DNA of 44,853 nucleotides from JBGZEX01 sp041846495 (GTDB taxonomy: Bacteria > Bacteroidota > Bacteroidia > Bacteroidales > Marinifilaceae). The stretch spans positions 1 to 44,853 of the forward strand of contig JBGZEX010000054.1 of NCBI GenBank assembly GCA_041846495.1, written 5' to 3'. Below the pieces are notes generated by a model. It did no database searches. It was not told where the DNA came from and saw nothing but the letters and a program-made list of their open reading frames with translations. Below, piece after piece: positions 16,497 to 24,875 of the stretch. The first letter of the stretch is position 1; each line of letters starts with the position of its first letter. Made by a program: the position numbers and the translations under genes.

Positions 16497-18268
16497 ATCG
16501 AGTAGGAGGTAAACACTAATCGTAGGTGTTTATCTCCTATTTTCATGTTTACCGACCTCTCACACCACCGTACGTGCCGTTCGGCATACGGCGGTTCCTA
16601 TTTTGGGTTCCACTCGAGAAATCTTCGTCTTAGCCATTCATCGGTCTCAAGGCATAGACGCTTCATGTTGGCAAGGTGATAGTATCCTACCCATCCTTGT
16701 ATGTATTCTTTCAGCTTCTGCTTTCTCTTGGCATATCCACAGCCATTGCTTCGACTTGTCAGTTCTTTTAGCTTTGACTTCATCCTTGCCTTGGACTTGG
16801 GGTGCACCGTGAGTTGGCATTTGCCTTTGTTCACATAAAAGGAGTAGCCGAGATATTTCACACCTCTAATGTATGAAACTACTGTCTTTTCCTTGTTTAC
16901 CTTGAGGAAGAGTTTCCCTTCAATGAATTTAGTTATTGATTTTCGTACACGTTCTGCTGCACGCCTGGTTTTGCAGAATATCATCAAATCATCGGCATAG
17001 CGCACAAAGGGATGTCCACGTCTTGCAAGCTCCTTATCCAACTCGTTCAACATGATGTTGCTGAGTAGCGGGCTTAGCGGTCCTCCTTGGGGAGTGCCTT
17101 CCTCGCTTGCATGCCATAGACCTCTGTCTATTACTCCACTCCGAAGATATTTGTGTATGAGGCTGACCACTCTGCCGTCCTTGATGGTACGGCTGAGTAG
17201 CTCTATGAGTTTACTGTGATTCACTGTGTCAAAGAAGCGTTCAAGGTCAAGGTCTACTACGTATTTGTAGCCTTCGTCTACTATCTTCTGCACTTCTCGC
17301 AGTGCTCTCCAGCAGTCCCTCTTCGGGCGGAAACCGAAACTCCTTCTCGAAAATTGGGGCTCATAGATTATTGTCAGTACTTGGTTGGTGGCTTGTTGCA
17401 CCAATCGGTCAACCACATTGGGTATGCCCAATAGCCGCTTCTTGCCATTGTCCTTGGGTATCTCTACCCTTCGGACTGGATTCGGACGGTATGTACCGTC
17501 AAGTAAGGTGCGTATCAATTCATCCTTATTAGCCAAAAGCCATGGGAGAAGTTGCTCACATGACATCTCGTCGATACCGCCACATCCCTTATTCCTCACT
17601 ACTGCCTTGTAGGCTTTATTGAGATTGTCGGGATTAAGGATTACTTCTAATAGGTGCTCCTTGTCGAATGGAACTTCCACGATGTTGTCTTCAGTCATCC
17701 ACATGAAAGTCTGCACTCCCCCATACCATTCGGATTCCGTCCTATATCTTTGGGGGCAGTCATTAGTTTGGGATAATGTTTTCTGCTTTCTATCTTTCAT
17801 GAGGTAACTTTCAATTACTAATCGCTTAATTGTTAGGTTCAGTCCTTCGTAGAGTGTTACCGATTACTCCACTACTATGACCTCGGCTGACTTCTCAAGC
17901 CAAGCTTTACTCCATGGATTTTGTAAGAGCAACTAATATCCATGTCCGTGAGACCTCCTCCGATAAGGGCATTGTCTTTCCATCTTATACCTACTTCATT
18001 TACACCGACCGTTCCGAATAGCTATCGGGCTTTGGTTTGTTCGGCAACCTTACCCACGGTCATATGCCTTATATGAAGTTTCTGTACGTTAGGTCAGATG
18101 TTTGCCACCGGCTTCTTTCAGATTCCAACTCACGATGGACACCCTTGCCTTAGGCTGTATGATTCCCGCTATTAGGGCTCATTGGGGACTTGCACCCGTT
18201 AGACAATACTCATGCCGAGCATACCGAATTGCGCCTCAAAATTCAGACATGAAATTTTTGAGGCGCAA
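16497..18268 (-). mobile_element. Group II intron (ribozyme plus maturase ORF)
   Basis: Read on the minus strand, the RT ORF is followed directly by a domain V-like hairpin (about 16563-16597; arms ACCGCCGTA and TACGGTGGT, with a GCCG/CGGC upper stem and GAA-type tip) and a domain VI-like stem (16505-16537, GGAG-TAAACAC / GTGTTTA-CTCC). The 3' end is placed at the typical CTACTCGAT, at 16497. The 5' part (17801-18268) has no ORF and includes a usual domain I segment (GGGTGCAAGTCCC). The 5' end is uncertain: minus-strand TTGCGCC at 18268 differs from the GTGYG consensus at the first base. The element sits between the convergent 3' ends of asd and fau and disrupts no gene. Confidence 0.85.
16598..17800 (-). 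CDS. ltrA: Group II intron reverse transcriptase/maturase
   Basis: This 400-residue protein helps its intron fold, splice and reverse-transcribe into DNA. RT blocks are clear: KKRLLGIPNVVDRLVQQA (from about 120), FGFRPKRDCWRAL, the YVVDLDLERFFDTVNH block, GTPQGGPLSPLLSNI (about 235-249) and the catalytic YADD (268-271). A maturase X domain follows (WVGYYHLANMKRLCLETDEWLRRRF). No HNH/En endonuclease follows the X domain, as in several bacterial classes whose introns insert without second-strand cleavage. The start at 17800 was taken as the longest; the ATG at residue 35 (MTEDNI) is an alternative. The frame is intact, so the intron may be active. Confidence 0.92.
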   Translation of the reverse strand: MKDRKQKTLSQTNDCPQRYRTESEWYGGVQTFMWMTEDNIVEVPFDKEHLLEVILNPDNLNKAYKAVVRNKGCGGIDEMSCEQLLPWLLANKDELIRTLLDGTYRPNPVRRVEIPKDNGKKRLLGIPNVVDRLVQQATNQVLTIIYEPQFSRRSFGFRPKRDCWRALREVQKIVDEGYKYVVDLDLERFFDTVNHSKLIELLSRTIKDGRVVSLIHKYLRSGVIDRGLWHASEEGTPQGGPLSPLLSNIMLNELDKELARRGHPFVRYADDLMIFCKTRRAAERVRKSITKFIEGKLFLKVNKEKTVVSYIRGVKYLGYSFYVNKGKCQLTVHPKSKARMKSKLKELTSRSNGCGYAKRKQKLKEYIQGWVGYYHLANMKRLCLETDEWLRRRFLEWNPK

Positions 18269-18270
18269 TT
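18227..18270. repeat. 15-bp inverted repeat at the 5' edge of the intron
   Basis: AATTGCGCCTCAAAA (18227-18241) and its perfect reverse complement (18256-18270) lie 14 bases apart. It either forms the first stem of intron domain I or is the transcription terminator of fau behind which the intron inserted. No T-run is present on either side, which favours the first reading. Confidence 0.6.
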
Positions 18271-18307
18271 CAAATACGAAAACTTATCGATAAAATCACC
18301 CGTATCT

Positions 18308-18847
18308 TTAGCGGGGGACCGATACGATCACCGTATCCACCGGCATATCGCATTCTTCCACAGGAACCCGGGATACGTATTGAAAATCGAAACAAACTCC
18401 CATCTTATAAGCCGAGGTTCGCCTCAATATTTTATCGTAATAACCTTTTCCCCTTCCCAAACGATTCCCATCGGCATCGAATGCCACGCCCGGAACCAAA
18501 ATCAAATCGATGGATTCCGGTTCGGAATAAACCGCACCCACCGGCTCCGGAATGCCGTAACCCTCTCCCGCAACCATATTTTCATCCCCTTCGAAACGCC
18601 GTATTTCCAATTCATCCCCTCGTACGCAAGGCAAAAGCAATTCCTTAGTTGCGCTCCAACGTCTTACGAAATCGTGGGTATATACTTCGTCGTCCATCGA
18701 CCAATAAGCCATTACCACTTTGGCTTCTTTGAATTTATCCGTTCTCTCCACTTTTTCCCATACGGAAGCCGACAGGTTTTTCTTATTCTCCGAAGAGTAC
18801 TGCCGCTTTATCTCCCGCATCATTCTACGCATCTCCCTTTTATCCAT
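18308..18847 (-). CDS. fau: 5-formyltetrahydrofolate cyclo-ligase
   Basis: The enzyme converts 5-formyl-THF to 5,10-methenyl-THF with ATP and returns it to the one-carbon pool. It has 179 residues, the normal size. The N-terminal basic region (MDKREMRRMMREIKRQY), the LPCVRG segment and the highly conserved VPGVAFDADGNRLGRGKGYY (ATP/substrate loop) identify the family. It is the last gene of a five-gene minus-strand run and starts 1 base after the manC stop. The group II intron lies about 40 bases beyond its stop codon. Confidence 0.93.
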   Translation of the reverse strand: MDKREMRRMMREIKRQYSSENKKNLSASVWEKVERTDKFKEAKVVMAYWSMDDEVYTHDFVRRWSATKELLLPCVRGDELEIRRFEGDENMVAGEGYGIPEPVGAVYSEPESIDLILVPGVAFDADGNRLGRGKGYYDKILRRTSAYKMGVCFDFQYVSRVPVEECDMPVDTVIVSVPR

Positions 18848-18848
18848 A

Positions 18849-19898
18849 TCATTTCGATGTAAATTCCCTTATACGCTGTTCGTCCGATTTTCGGCAAATC
18901 AAAATACGCCCGCCGGCTTCCGCAACGATATATCCCTCCAATCCCTGTACGACCACTTCTTTGGCATCGGACACCTTAACGATACATCCTGAGGATTCCA
19001 CCATCCGCACGCTATCGCCGCATACGGCATTCCCCTTCTCATCCTTATCCATAAGTTCGTATAAAGACCCCCAGGTGCCGAGATCCGACCAACCGAAGTC
19101 CGCAGGATATACCCATATATTGCCGGCCGATTCCATTACCGCATAGTCCACCGATATCTTCGGACAAGAAGGGAAGAATTCATTCACCGTCTCCTGTTCT
19201 CTTTCCGTATATAAATCCGGTGCAATCCGGTCGAATATTTCCGCTATTTCAGGAGCATTTTTCCGTATGGCTTTTTCAAGAGTTGCCACATTCCAAAGAA
19301 ATATTCCCGAATTCCAAAGGTAAGAACCTTGCTCGAAATAACGCAAGGCAGTCAGCTCGTCCGGCTTTTCCCTGAATCCTTCCACTTTTCGAATGCCTCC
19401 GGAAAAACTCCCCGTATCCGTTTTTATGTATCCGTATCCGGTTTCGGGACGCGACGGCTTTATTCCTACGGTGAGAATGGAATCCCGAACTGCAGTAAAC
19501 GCCAAACCCTCCCGCATCACACGACGGAACTCCGCTTCGTTTTTCACCATATGGTCGGCTGCGGAAACCACGATATTGGCATGTTTATCCCTAATCTTTA
19601 TTTTCCAGGCCACATAAGCTATACATGGGGCCGTATTTCGCATACAAGGTTCCGACAATATATTGCCATCCGGAATCTCCGGCAATTCCTTTTTTACGAT
19701 TTCCCGATAATTTACGGAAGTCACGACCCATATGTTTTCGACGGGACATATACCCTTGAAACGATCTACCGTCATTCGTATCAACGAACGTCCGGAAGCC
19801 GTAATATCCACAAACTGCTTAGGATGTTCGGGAGTACTCACCGGCCAAAAACGACTGCCGAGTCCTCCCGCCATTACAACCAAGTGATTATGCTCCAT
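18849..19898 (-). CDS. manC: Mannose-1-phosphate guanylyltransferase
   Basis: The enzyme makes GDP-mannose from GTP and mannose-1-phosphate for surface polysaccharides and fucose precursors. It has 349 residues. The nucleotidyltransferase signature is VVMAGGLGSRFWPVSTPEHP followed by KQF, then VVSAADHMV (Asp for metal binding), RPETGYGYIK and VEGFREKPD. There is no C-terminal isomerase domain, so this is the short monofunctional form common in Bacteroidota. It lies 6 bases after the transglutaminase-like gene and 1 base before fau. Confidence 0.93.
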   Translation of the reverse strand: MEHNHLVVMAGGLGSRFWPVSTPEHPKQFVDITASGRSLIRMTVDRFKGICPVENIWVVTSVNYREIVKKELPEIPDGNILSEPCMRNTAPCIAYVAWKIKIRDKHANIVVSAADHMVKNEAEFRRVMREGLAFTAVRDSILTVGIKPSRPETGYGYIKTDTGSFSGGIRKVEGFREKPDELTALRYFEQGSYLWNSGIFLWNVATLEKAIRKNAPEIAEIFDRIAPDLYTEREQETVNEFFPSCPKISVDYAVMESAGNIWVYPADFGWSDLGTWGSLYELMDKDEKGNAVCGDSVRMVESSGCIVKVSDAKEVVVQGLEGYIVAEAGGRILICRKSDEQRIREFTSK

Positions 19899-19904
19899 AA
19901 AACC

Positions 19905-21110
19905 TCAATCTTCCATATAAAGCCGCACCGTCATCGGTTTTTCCGCTACGGCGACATCCACCGATTTCCAACGTTGTTCGGCATCGAAATACTTAAACGA
20001 ATAAGTCTTATTCTTTTCCAACCATATGCGATACGTATCATTCATATCCTGTGTCGGTCCGGCTGTACGTCCTCCCCCCATTTGATTCTCTCCGCAAAAC
20101 ACATCCACATTGGCAGCCACACGTCCTCCCGAGCCCCGGGAAAAACGACGATTTTTAAACATCATTACGCTAACTTCCACATATCGACCGTCTTTTTCCC
20201 TATCCGCCATCTGTTGCTTGGCCAAACGGATATAATCTTCCGACACGTTAAAAGCATGTACGTAATCTATGCTTTCGTCCCATACAAGAGGGAAGGAAAT
20301 ACCCGTAGGCCGGTACGAAGAAGCGTATATGGCATGTTCTCTTTCATCGGATACGGCTTTACCCGCATCGGCCACGAACCAGGATTTATTAAAAGCCTCG
20401 TAATAATATTCGGTAAAATACCATTTCCCGTCCACCCATACTTCCGACCAATTATGATTTCCCCGGTTATCGTGCCAATTCGGAGTACCGGCTATACGGG
20501 AAGGGATACCCACGGAACGGAAAGCATCGGTCAACAATATGGAAAGACCCGAACACGAAGCCATTCCCTGTTCCATAGATTCGAAAGGACTTTGATCGGG
20601 TTTTTTACGTTTGGTATTATACTCCACCTTCACTTCCCCCCGTACGGCTTTATTCACGGCTACGGCAGCCTCCATCAGAGTCGTGCAGCCATCCACAACG
20701 GGTGCAAAACGTTTGTAAAAATCCGCTCTCCAATTTTCCCGGGTTTCGTTCAAACATACGTAAGGAAGCACATCGTTGAAGAATATGGAATCCGGCACTT
20801 CTTTGGCCCATACGAAACGTTCCCGGGCATCGTAGGCCAAATTCACATTTTCCAAAAGGAAATCTCCCTTAAGAGCAGTCAAATCCCGCTCCGGCATATA
20901 GGCAATCAAATAGGCCATACCCTCCCGTCTTTCCCTTCGACAATCTTTCATCGCCTTTTCCAATTCACCGGCATTTTCCCCCGCCTTTAAAAAAGCCGTT
21001 TCCAATAGTCCGGTATATTTATCCGGCACCCCGGCATATTTCCCGTCGGCACATGAAAAGAAGAACAAAGCCGACAATAAGGCTGACAAAAAAAACACAT
21101 TTCTTTTCAT
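19905..21110 (-). CDS. Transglutaminase-like lipoprotein
   Basis: This exported lipoprotein has 401 residues (lipobox ALFFFSC, then ADGKYAG). The core is a transglutaminase-like cysteine-protease fold: Cys in EQGMASCSGLSILLTDAFRS, His in RGNHNWSEVWVDGKWYF and Asp in WFVADAGKAV form the expected triad. The N-terminal 150 residues and the last 90 (VEVSVMMFKNRRFSRG, probably a beta-sandwich) flank it. Bacterial members are mostly peptidases or amidases rather than cross-linkers; the substrate here is unknown. The start overlaps the stop of the DHOD-like gene by 4 bases, so the two are translated together, though no functional link is obvious. Confidence 0.85.
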   Translation of the reverse strand: MKRNVFFLSALLSALFFFSCADGKYAGVPDKYTGLLETAFLKAGENAGELEKAMKDCRRERREGMAYLIAYMPERDLTALKGDFLLENVNLAYDARERFVWAKEVPDSIFFNDVLPYVCLNETRENWRADFYKRFAPVVDGCTTLMEAAVAVNKAVRGEVKVEYNTKRKKPDQSPFESMEQGMASCSGLSILLTDAFRSVGIPSRIAGTPNWHDNRGNHNWSEVWVDGKWYFTEYYYEAFNKSWFVADAGKAVSDEREHAIYASSYRPTGISFPLVWDESIDYVHAFNVSEDYIRLAKQQMADREKDGRYVEVSVMMFKNRRFSRGSGGRVAANVDVFCGENQMGGGRTAGPTQDMNDTYRIWLEKNKTYSFKYFDAEQRWKSVDVAVAEKPMTVRLYMED

Positions 21111-22099
21111 AATCTATCGATTTTCTTATTACTGAAATATTTCATGAATTGCGAACGCTCGTAAAGGTCCACATTTTTTATATCCGAATAAGCCAATTTA
21201 CCCCGGAACTCTTCGATGCTGCGGTAACCTTTGGCATCCATCCAGGCCGCAATATCTCCGTTTATTTTCCTCACGACATCCGTTCCCTCGCGATAAAGCA
21301 CCGAGCACAACTGAGCGGTATCCGCCCCGGCAAGTAAAAGTTTCACTACGGATTTTCCGTCGTGTACCCCCGTAGATGCGGAAATATCGAAGTTTCCGGC
21401 CATCGATCTCAAAATACCCGTCCAGCGTATGGTCGTACGGATATCGGAAGATGTCGTAAATACGGTGGCTCCCCCCACTTCCATCTTATCGATATCTATA
21501 TCCGGTTCGAAAAACCGGTTGAATATCGTAACTCCATCCGCCCCATAACCTTTCAATTTGGAAACGAACATCGGTAAGTTCGTAAAATTATGACCGATTT
21601 TAAAGAGGACGGGTATTTTTATCTCCGACTTCAAGTGTTTTATTATCCGATAATAAACCGATTCCACATCCGCACTCTCCCGAAACGGATTTACAGGAAG
21701 GACAAAGGCGTTGACTTCTACGGCGTCCGCTCCGGCATCTTCCAAATGACGGGCGAAATCCACCCAACCTCCGTCCGTCATGCAATTAATGCTCGGAATA
21801 ACCGGAATACCCAATTCCGATTTTGCGGTTTTCAATAATTTCACATACTCCTCGAGCGTATTCGCCCGGATATAATTACGAATATAATCTCCGGCCTCGG
21901 GATAAGCATCTCCGCTCCCGATGGAAGCAGTTGTTTCCCGGTTGATTTGCTCTTCAAAAATAGACTTCAATATAACGGCCCCCACCCCCGCCTTCTCCAA
22001 GGCAATAAGGTGATTTATATCGGAAGTCATCCCGCTGCTTCCGGCTATAACGGGAGATTTCAATTTCAATCCCAAAAACTCTGTTCTTAAATCTGCCAT
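21107..22099 (-). CDS. Dihydroorotate dehydrogenase-like flavoprotein
   Basis: The start at 22099 (MADLRTEFLGLKLKSPVIAG) was chosen over the longer frame from 22147 because homologues begin at this point and the extension would overlap the yggS-like gene. The protein has 330 residues. It has the TIM-barrel FMN-binding features of the DHOD family: SPVIAGSSGMT, PVIPSINCMTDGGWVDFARH, GADAVEVNAF and IPVLFKIGHNFTN. The GA-D-VTIFNR segment and ISASTGVHDG follow. Bacteroidales carry this type beside a genuine PyrD, so the substrate may be something other than dihydroorotate. It lies 10 bases after the PLP-homeostasis gene. Confidence 0.85.
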   Translation of the reverse strand: MADLRTEFLGLKLKSPVIAGSSGMTSDINHLIALEKAGVGAVILKSIFEEQINRETTASIGSGDAYPEAGDYIRNYIRANTLEEYVKLLKTAKSELGIPVIPSINCMTDGGWVDFARHLEDAGADAVEVNAFVLPVNPFRESADVESVYYRIIKHLKSEIKIPVLFKIGHNFTNLPMFVSKLKGYGADGVTIFNRFFEPDIDIDKMEVGGATVFTTSSDIRTTIRWTGILRSMAGNFDISASTGVHDGKSVVKLLLAGADTAQLCSVLYREGTDVVRKINGDIAAWMDAKGYRSIEEFRGKLAYSDIKNVDLYERSQFMKYFSNKKIDRL

Positions 22100-22109
22100 A
22101 ATCTTGTAT

Positions 22110-22799
22110 TTATTTGTTTGTATAATCTCGTAATCCGAATATCGCACTCCCTATCCTTACCATCGTACTCCCTTCCTCTATTGCAACGGGATAATCTCCG
22201 GACATTCCCATGGATATTTCTTTAAAATAATCCTTATCCTTAAAAAACTTCTCCTTAATTTCCGTAAAAATATTGCGAAGACAACGGAATTCCCGCCTTA
22301 CCGTCGACATTTCGTCGGTATTCGTAGCCATCCCCATCACTCCCCTGATACGCACGTACTCCAAAGCGGCAAACTCCCGAGATCCCAAAAATTCTTCCGC
22401 CTCCTCACGGCTCAATCCGTATTTCGTATCCTCTTCGGCTATATGGAATTGCAACAGGCAATCCACGATCCTCCCGCATTTTCTCCCCTCCTTGTCTACG
22501 GTTTTCAACAACTCGAACGAATCGATGCTATGAATCAAATGCACAAAAGAAGCGATGTATTTCACCTTATTGCGCTGGAGATGTCCAATCAAATGCCACT
22601 CGATATCCCGAGGTAAAACGGCAGCCTTATCCACTAACTCTTGAACTTTGTTTTCTCCGAACACTCTGCAACCTCCGTCGTACAACGTCTTGATATCCTC
22701 TACGGGATGAGTCTTGGATACCGCTACCAGGCATACTCCTTTAGGAATATTTTCCGACAGGGTCTCCATATTCTTCATCAAATCTTTCATAGCATGCAA
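22110..22799 (-). CDS. PLP homeostasis protein (YggS/PLPBP family)
   Basis: This cytosolic PLP-carrying protein has no known catalytic activity and balances vitamin B6 and amino-acid pools. It has 229 residues. The PLP lysine is in CLVAVSKTHPVE; FGENKVQEL, DIEWHLIGHLQRNK, GLSREEAEEFL and SMGMSGDYPVAIEEGSTMVR are family signatures. Start codons at residues 4 (MKDLM) and 7 are alternatives. It is the first gene of the minus-strand run and is divergent from truA; a TAnnTTTG box at 22817-22824 lies close in front of it. Confidence 0.93.
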   Translation of the reverse strand: MHAMKDLMKNMETLSENIPKGVCLVAVSKTHPVEDIKTLYDGGCRVFGENKVQELVDKAAVLPRDIEWHLIGHLQRNKVKYIASFVHLIHSIDSFELLKTVDKEGRKCGRIVDCLLQFHIAEEDTKYGLSREEAEEFLGSREFAALEYVRIRGVMGMATNTDEMSTVRREFRCLRNIFTEIKEKFFKDKDYFKEISMGMSGDYPVAIEEGSTMVRIGSAIFGLRDYTNK

Positions 22800-22816
22800 A
22801 TCCTTATTGAATTATC

Positions 22817-22824
22817 CAAAGATA
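22817..22824 (-). promoter_or_regulatory. -7 promoter box for the yggS-like operon
   Basis: Minus-strand TATCTTTG is an exact TAnnTTTG match. It would start transcription around 22811, just before the first ATG. No clear TTTG was found at -33. Confidence 0.5.
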
Positions 22825-22863
22825 ATTATATTTTGATTAATATTAAAAGCGGGCTTTAAAAAA

Positions 22864-22895
22864 CTCGATATTCGTATTAATTTTTCCTATATTCG
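22864..22895 (+). promoter_or_regulatory. Possible promoter of truA operon
   Basis: TATATTCG (22888-22895) is one base off TAnnTTTG. CTCG at 22864-22867 lies 20 bases upstream in the -33 place. The TTCG variant recurs before two other genes in this window (41315-41322 and 44629-44636). Confidence 0.35.
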
Positions 22896-22914
22896 CACAT
22901 CCAAAAAGAGTAAA

Positions 22915-23676
22915 ATGTTTCGATATTTTATGGAATTGGCGTACGACGGTTCTTCCTATTGCGGCTGGCAAATCCAACCCAATGCTCCTTCCGTACAGGA
23001 AGAATTGCAAAATGCCTTCAAACTCCTCCTCGGAAAAAAACTCGGAATAACCGGGGCAGGAAGAACGGATACGGGAGTAAATGCGAGTTTCTACGTAGCT
23101 CATTTCGATACCGAAACGCCTCTTTGCCGAATCGACGAATTCGTTTACCGGCTGAATCGCATCCTGCCCGAAGCCATAGCGATATACCGGATTTATGCCG
23201 TAAACGTCCTCGCTCATGCACGGTTTTCGGCCATTTCCCGGACTTATAAATACTATATCGGAAAATCCAAAAATCCTTTCTTTTCATCTTATTCGTACAA
23301 GGTATATCCCATCCCGGACATAGAACTCATGAATACCGCCTGCCGCTCCCTTTTCAAATATTCCGACTTTACGAGTTTTTCAAAACTCCATACCGATACC
23401 AAAACCAATTTATGCAGGATAATGGAAGCGAAATGGGAAGACCGGGGAGACAGATTGGTATTCACCCTCACGGCCGACCGTTTCCTCCGGAATATGGTAA
23501 GAGCCATCGTCGGCACCATGCTCAAAATAGGACAGGGAAAAATCGACATAGAAGAATTCGAAAAAATCATCGAAGCCAAAAACCGGGGAAGAGCCGGCAT
23601 TTCCGTACCCGGAAATGCACTTTTTCTCACCGACATACGCTATCCGAAGGATATTTTAAAACCTGAAGAAATATGA
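22915..23676 (+). CDS. truA: tRNA pseudouridine(38-40) synthase
   Basis: The enzyme isomerises uridines 38-40 in the anticodon arm of many tRNAs. It has 253 residues. The catalytic Asp is in GAGRTDTGVNA near residue 49; the opening MFRYFMELAYDGSSYCGWQIQ and FLRNMVRAIVGTMLKIG are standard TruA motifs. The stop overlaps the start of the DUF4105 gene (ATGA), so the two are in one operon, with methionine gamma-lyase third. Confidence 0.96.
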   Translation: MFRYFMELAYDGSSYCGWQIQPNAPSVQEELQNAFKLLLGKKLGITGAGRTDTGVNASFYVAHFDTETPLCRIDEFVYRLNRILPEAIAIYRIYAVNVLAHARFSAISRTYKYYIGKSKNPFFSSYSYKVYPIPDIELMNTACRSLFKYSDFTSFSKLHTDTKTNLCRIMEAKWEDRGDRLVFTLTADRFLRNMVRAIVGTMLKIGQGKIDIEEFEKIIEAKNRGRAGISVPGNALFLTDIRYPKDILKPEEI

Positions 23677-24863
23677 ACGAATACATAAAACGGAGCGTTT
23701 TTGCACTCCTCATCCTCTTTACCGGCTCCTTCCGAAGGGAGGCTATCGCATACGATAACCTCCCTTCTCTCTCCGATAAAGCGGAAATTTTCCTGCTCAC
23801 CTGTTCTCCCGGAGCGGAACTCTATGCTCTCTTCGGCCATTCGGCCATTCGGGTATACGATTCGACAAACCGCATAGATGCGGTTTTCAATTACGGGACA
23901 TTCGACTTCAACACCCCTTATTTCTATCCCAAATATGCCAGCGGACTATTGGAATACAGTCTCAGCATCTCGACCTTCGAAGTTTTTTTAAATTCTTACC
24001 GCAACAGCAAAAGAAACGTATATGCCCAAAAATTAAAACTTCTCAAACGGGAAAAACAAAAATTATTCGACGCTTTGCTTACAAACTACCTTCCGGAAAA
24101 TCGTTCCTACCGCTATAATTTTCTTTACGACAACTGCTCTACCCGGGTACGGGATATTATCGAAAATTCCTTAATCCGTCCCATAGAGCGAAGCAGGCTG
24201 CCGGAAGGACGTTCCTATTGGAGCCATTTGGACGATTGCCTTCGAATCTCCCCCTGGATACAATGGGGCATACATACTATCTTGGGACAAAGAGGCAACA
24301 GGACAGCCGGTCCGAAAGAAGCGGCCTTCCTCCCCCACAACCTTATGACATATATGGAACACATGCAAGCGGGAGGAGAAAATCTGACGGATCCCCCTCG
24401 AGAAATCCTGAGTTTCGAAAACGCCGCACCCCTCATTCCCGTATACGAAAGACCCGCTTTTATATTTTCCGCAATCCTCCTCACAATCGCCGCCCTTTTA
24501 TGCCTATGGAAAAAAACGACAGGCGTTGTTTCATCCGTCGTATTATTCGCAAGCGGGCTCATCGGGCTTCTCATCGTTTTCCTCGGATTCTTCACTCTTC
24601 ATCCCATGACGGCTCCCAATTACAATATCCTATGGGCCAATCCTACAAACCTCCTCCTCCCTTTTTTTATTTTCAGGAAACAAAACTTGCGATGGGTGAA
24701 AATTCTCTTGAAAATAAACCTTTGCATAAGCCTTACGGCTATTCCCTTATGGTTTATACTCCGACCTGCAACAATATTATCCGGTTTGCCCCTGATTGCT
24801 TTGACAAGCCTCTGCATTTACACGGTTCTACAAAAATACTTCCATAAAAAAACACCTACATAA
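23673..24863 (+). CDS. DUF4105-domain membrane protein
   Basis: The protein has 396 residues. A signal peptide or first membrane segment (SVFALLILFTGSF) is followed by a periplasmic DUF4105 domain with the conserved SPGAELYALFGHSAIRV, FNYGTFDF, YNFLYDNCSTRVRDIIE and a GPK region. The Cys-His content suggests an NlpC/P60-like or other papain-like fold; recalled homologues are described as Lnb N-terminal periplasmic domain proteins. The C-terminal third has about four hydrophobic segments (from about residue 262: AFIFSAILLTIAALLCLW; VVLFASGLIGLLIVFLGFF). The function is not established. Confidence 0.82.
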   Translation: MNEYIKRSVFALLILFTGSFRREAIAYDNLPSLSDKAEIFLLTCSPGAELYALFGHSAIRVYDSTNRIDAVFNYGTFDFNTPYFYPKYASGLLEYSLSISTFEVFLNSYRNSKRNVYAQKLKLLKREKQKLFDALLTNYLPENRSYRYNFLYDNCSTRVRDIIENSLIRPIERSRLPEGRSYWSHLDDCLRISPWIQWGIHTILGQRGNRTAGPKEAAFLPHNLMTYMEHMQAGGENLTDPPREILSFENAAPLIPVYERPAFIFSAILLTIAALLCLWKKTTGVVSSVVLFASGLIGLLIVFLGFFTLHPMTAPNYNILWANPTNLLLPFFIFRKQNLRWVKILLKINLCISLTAIPLWFILRPATILSGLPLIALTSLCIYTVLQKYFHKKTPT

Positions 24864-24875
24864 AATCACAGAAAA

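Noticed and set aside
19329..20990. A 553-codon open frame on the + strand
   Set aside because: It is antisense to manC and the transglutaminase-like gene, whose motifs are unmistakable. Its translation is rich in His, Arg, Ile and Tyr with no recognisable domain, typical of a shadow frame.
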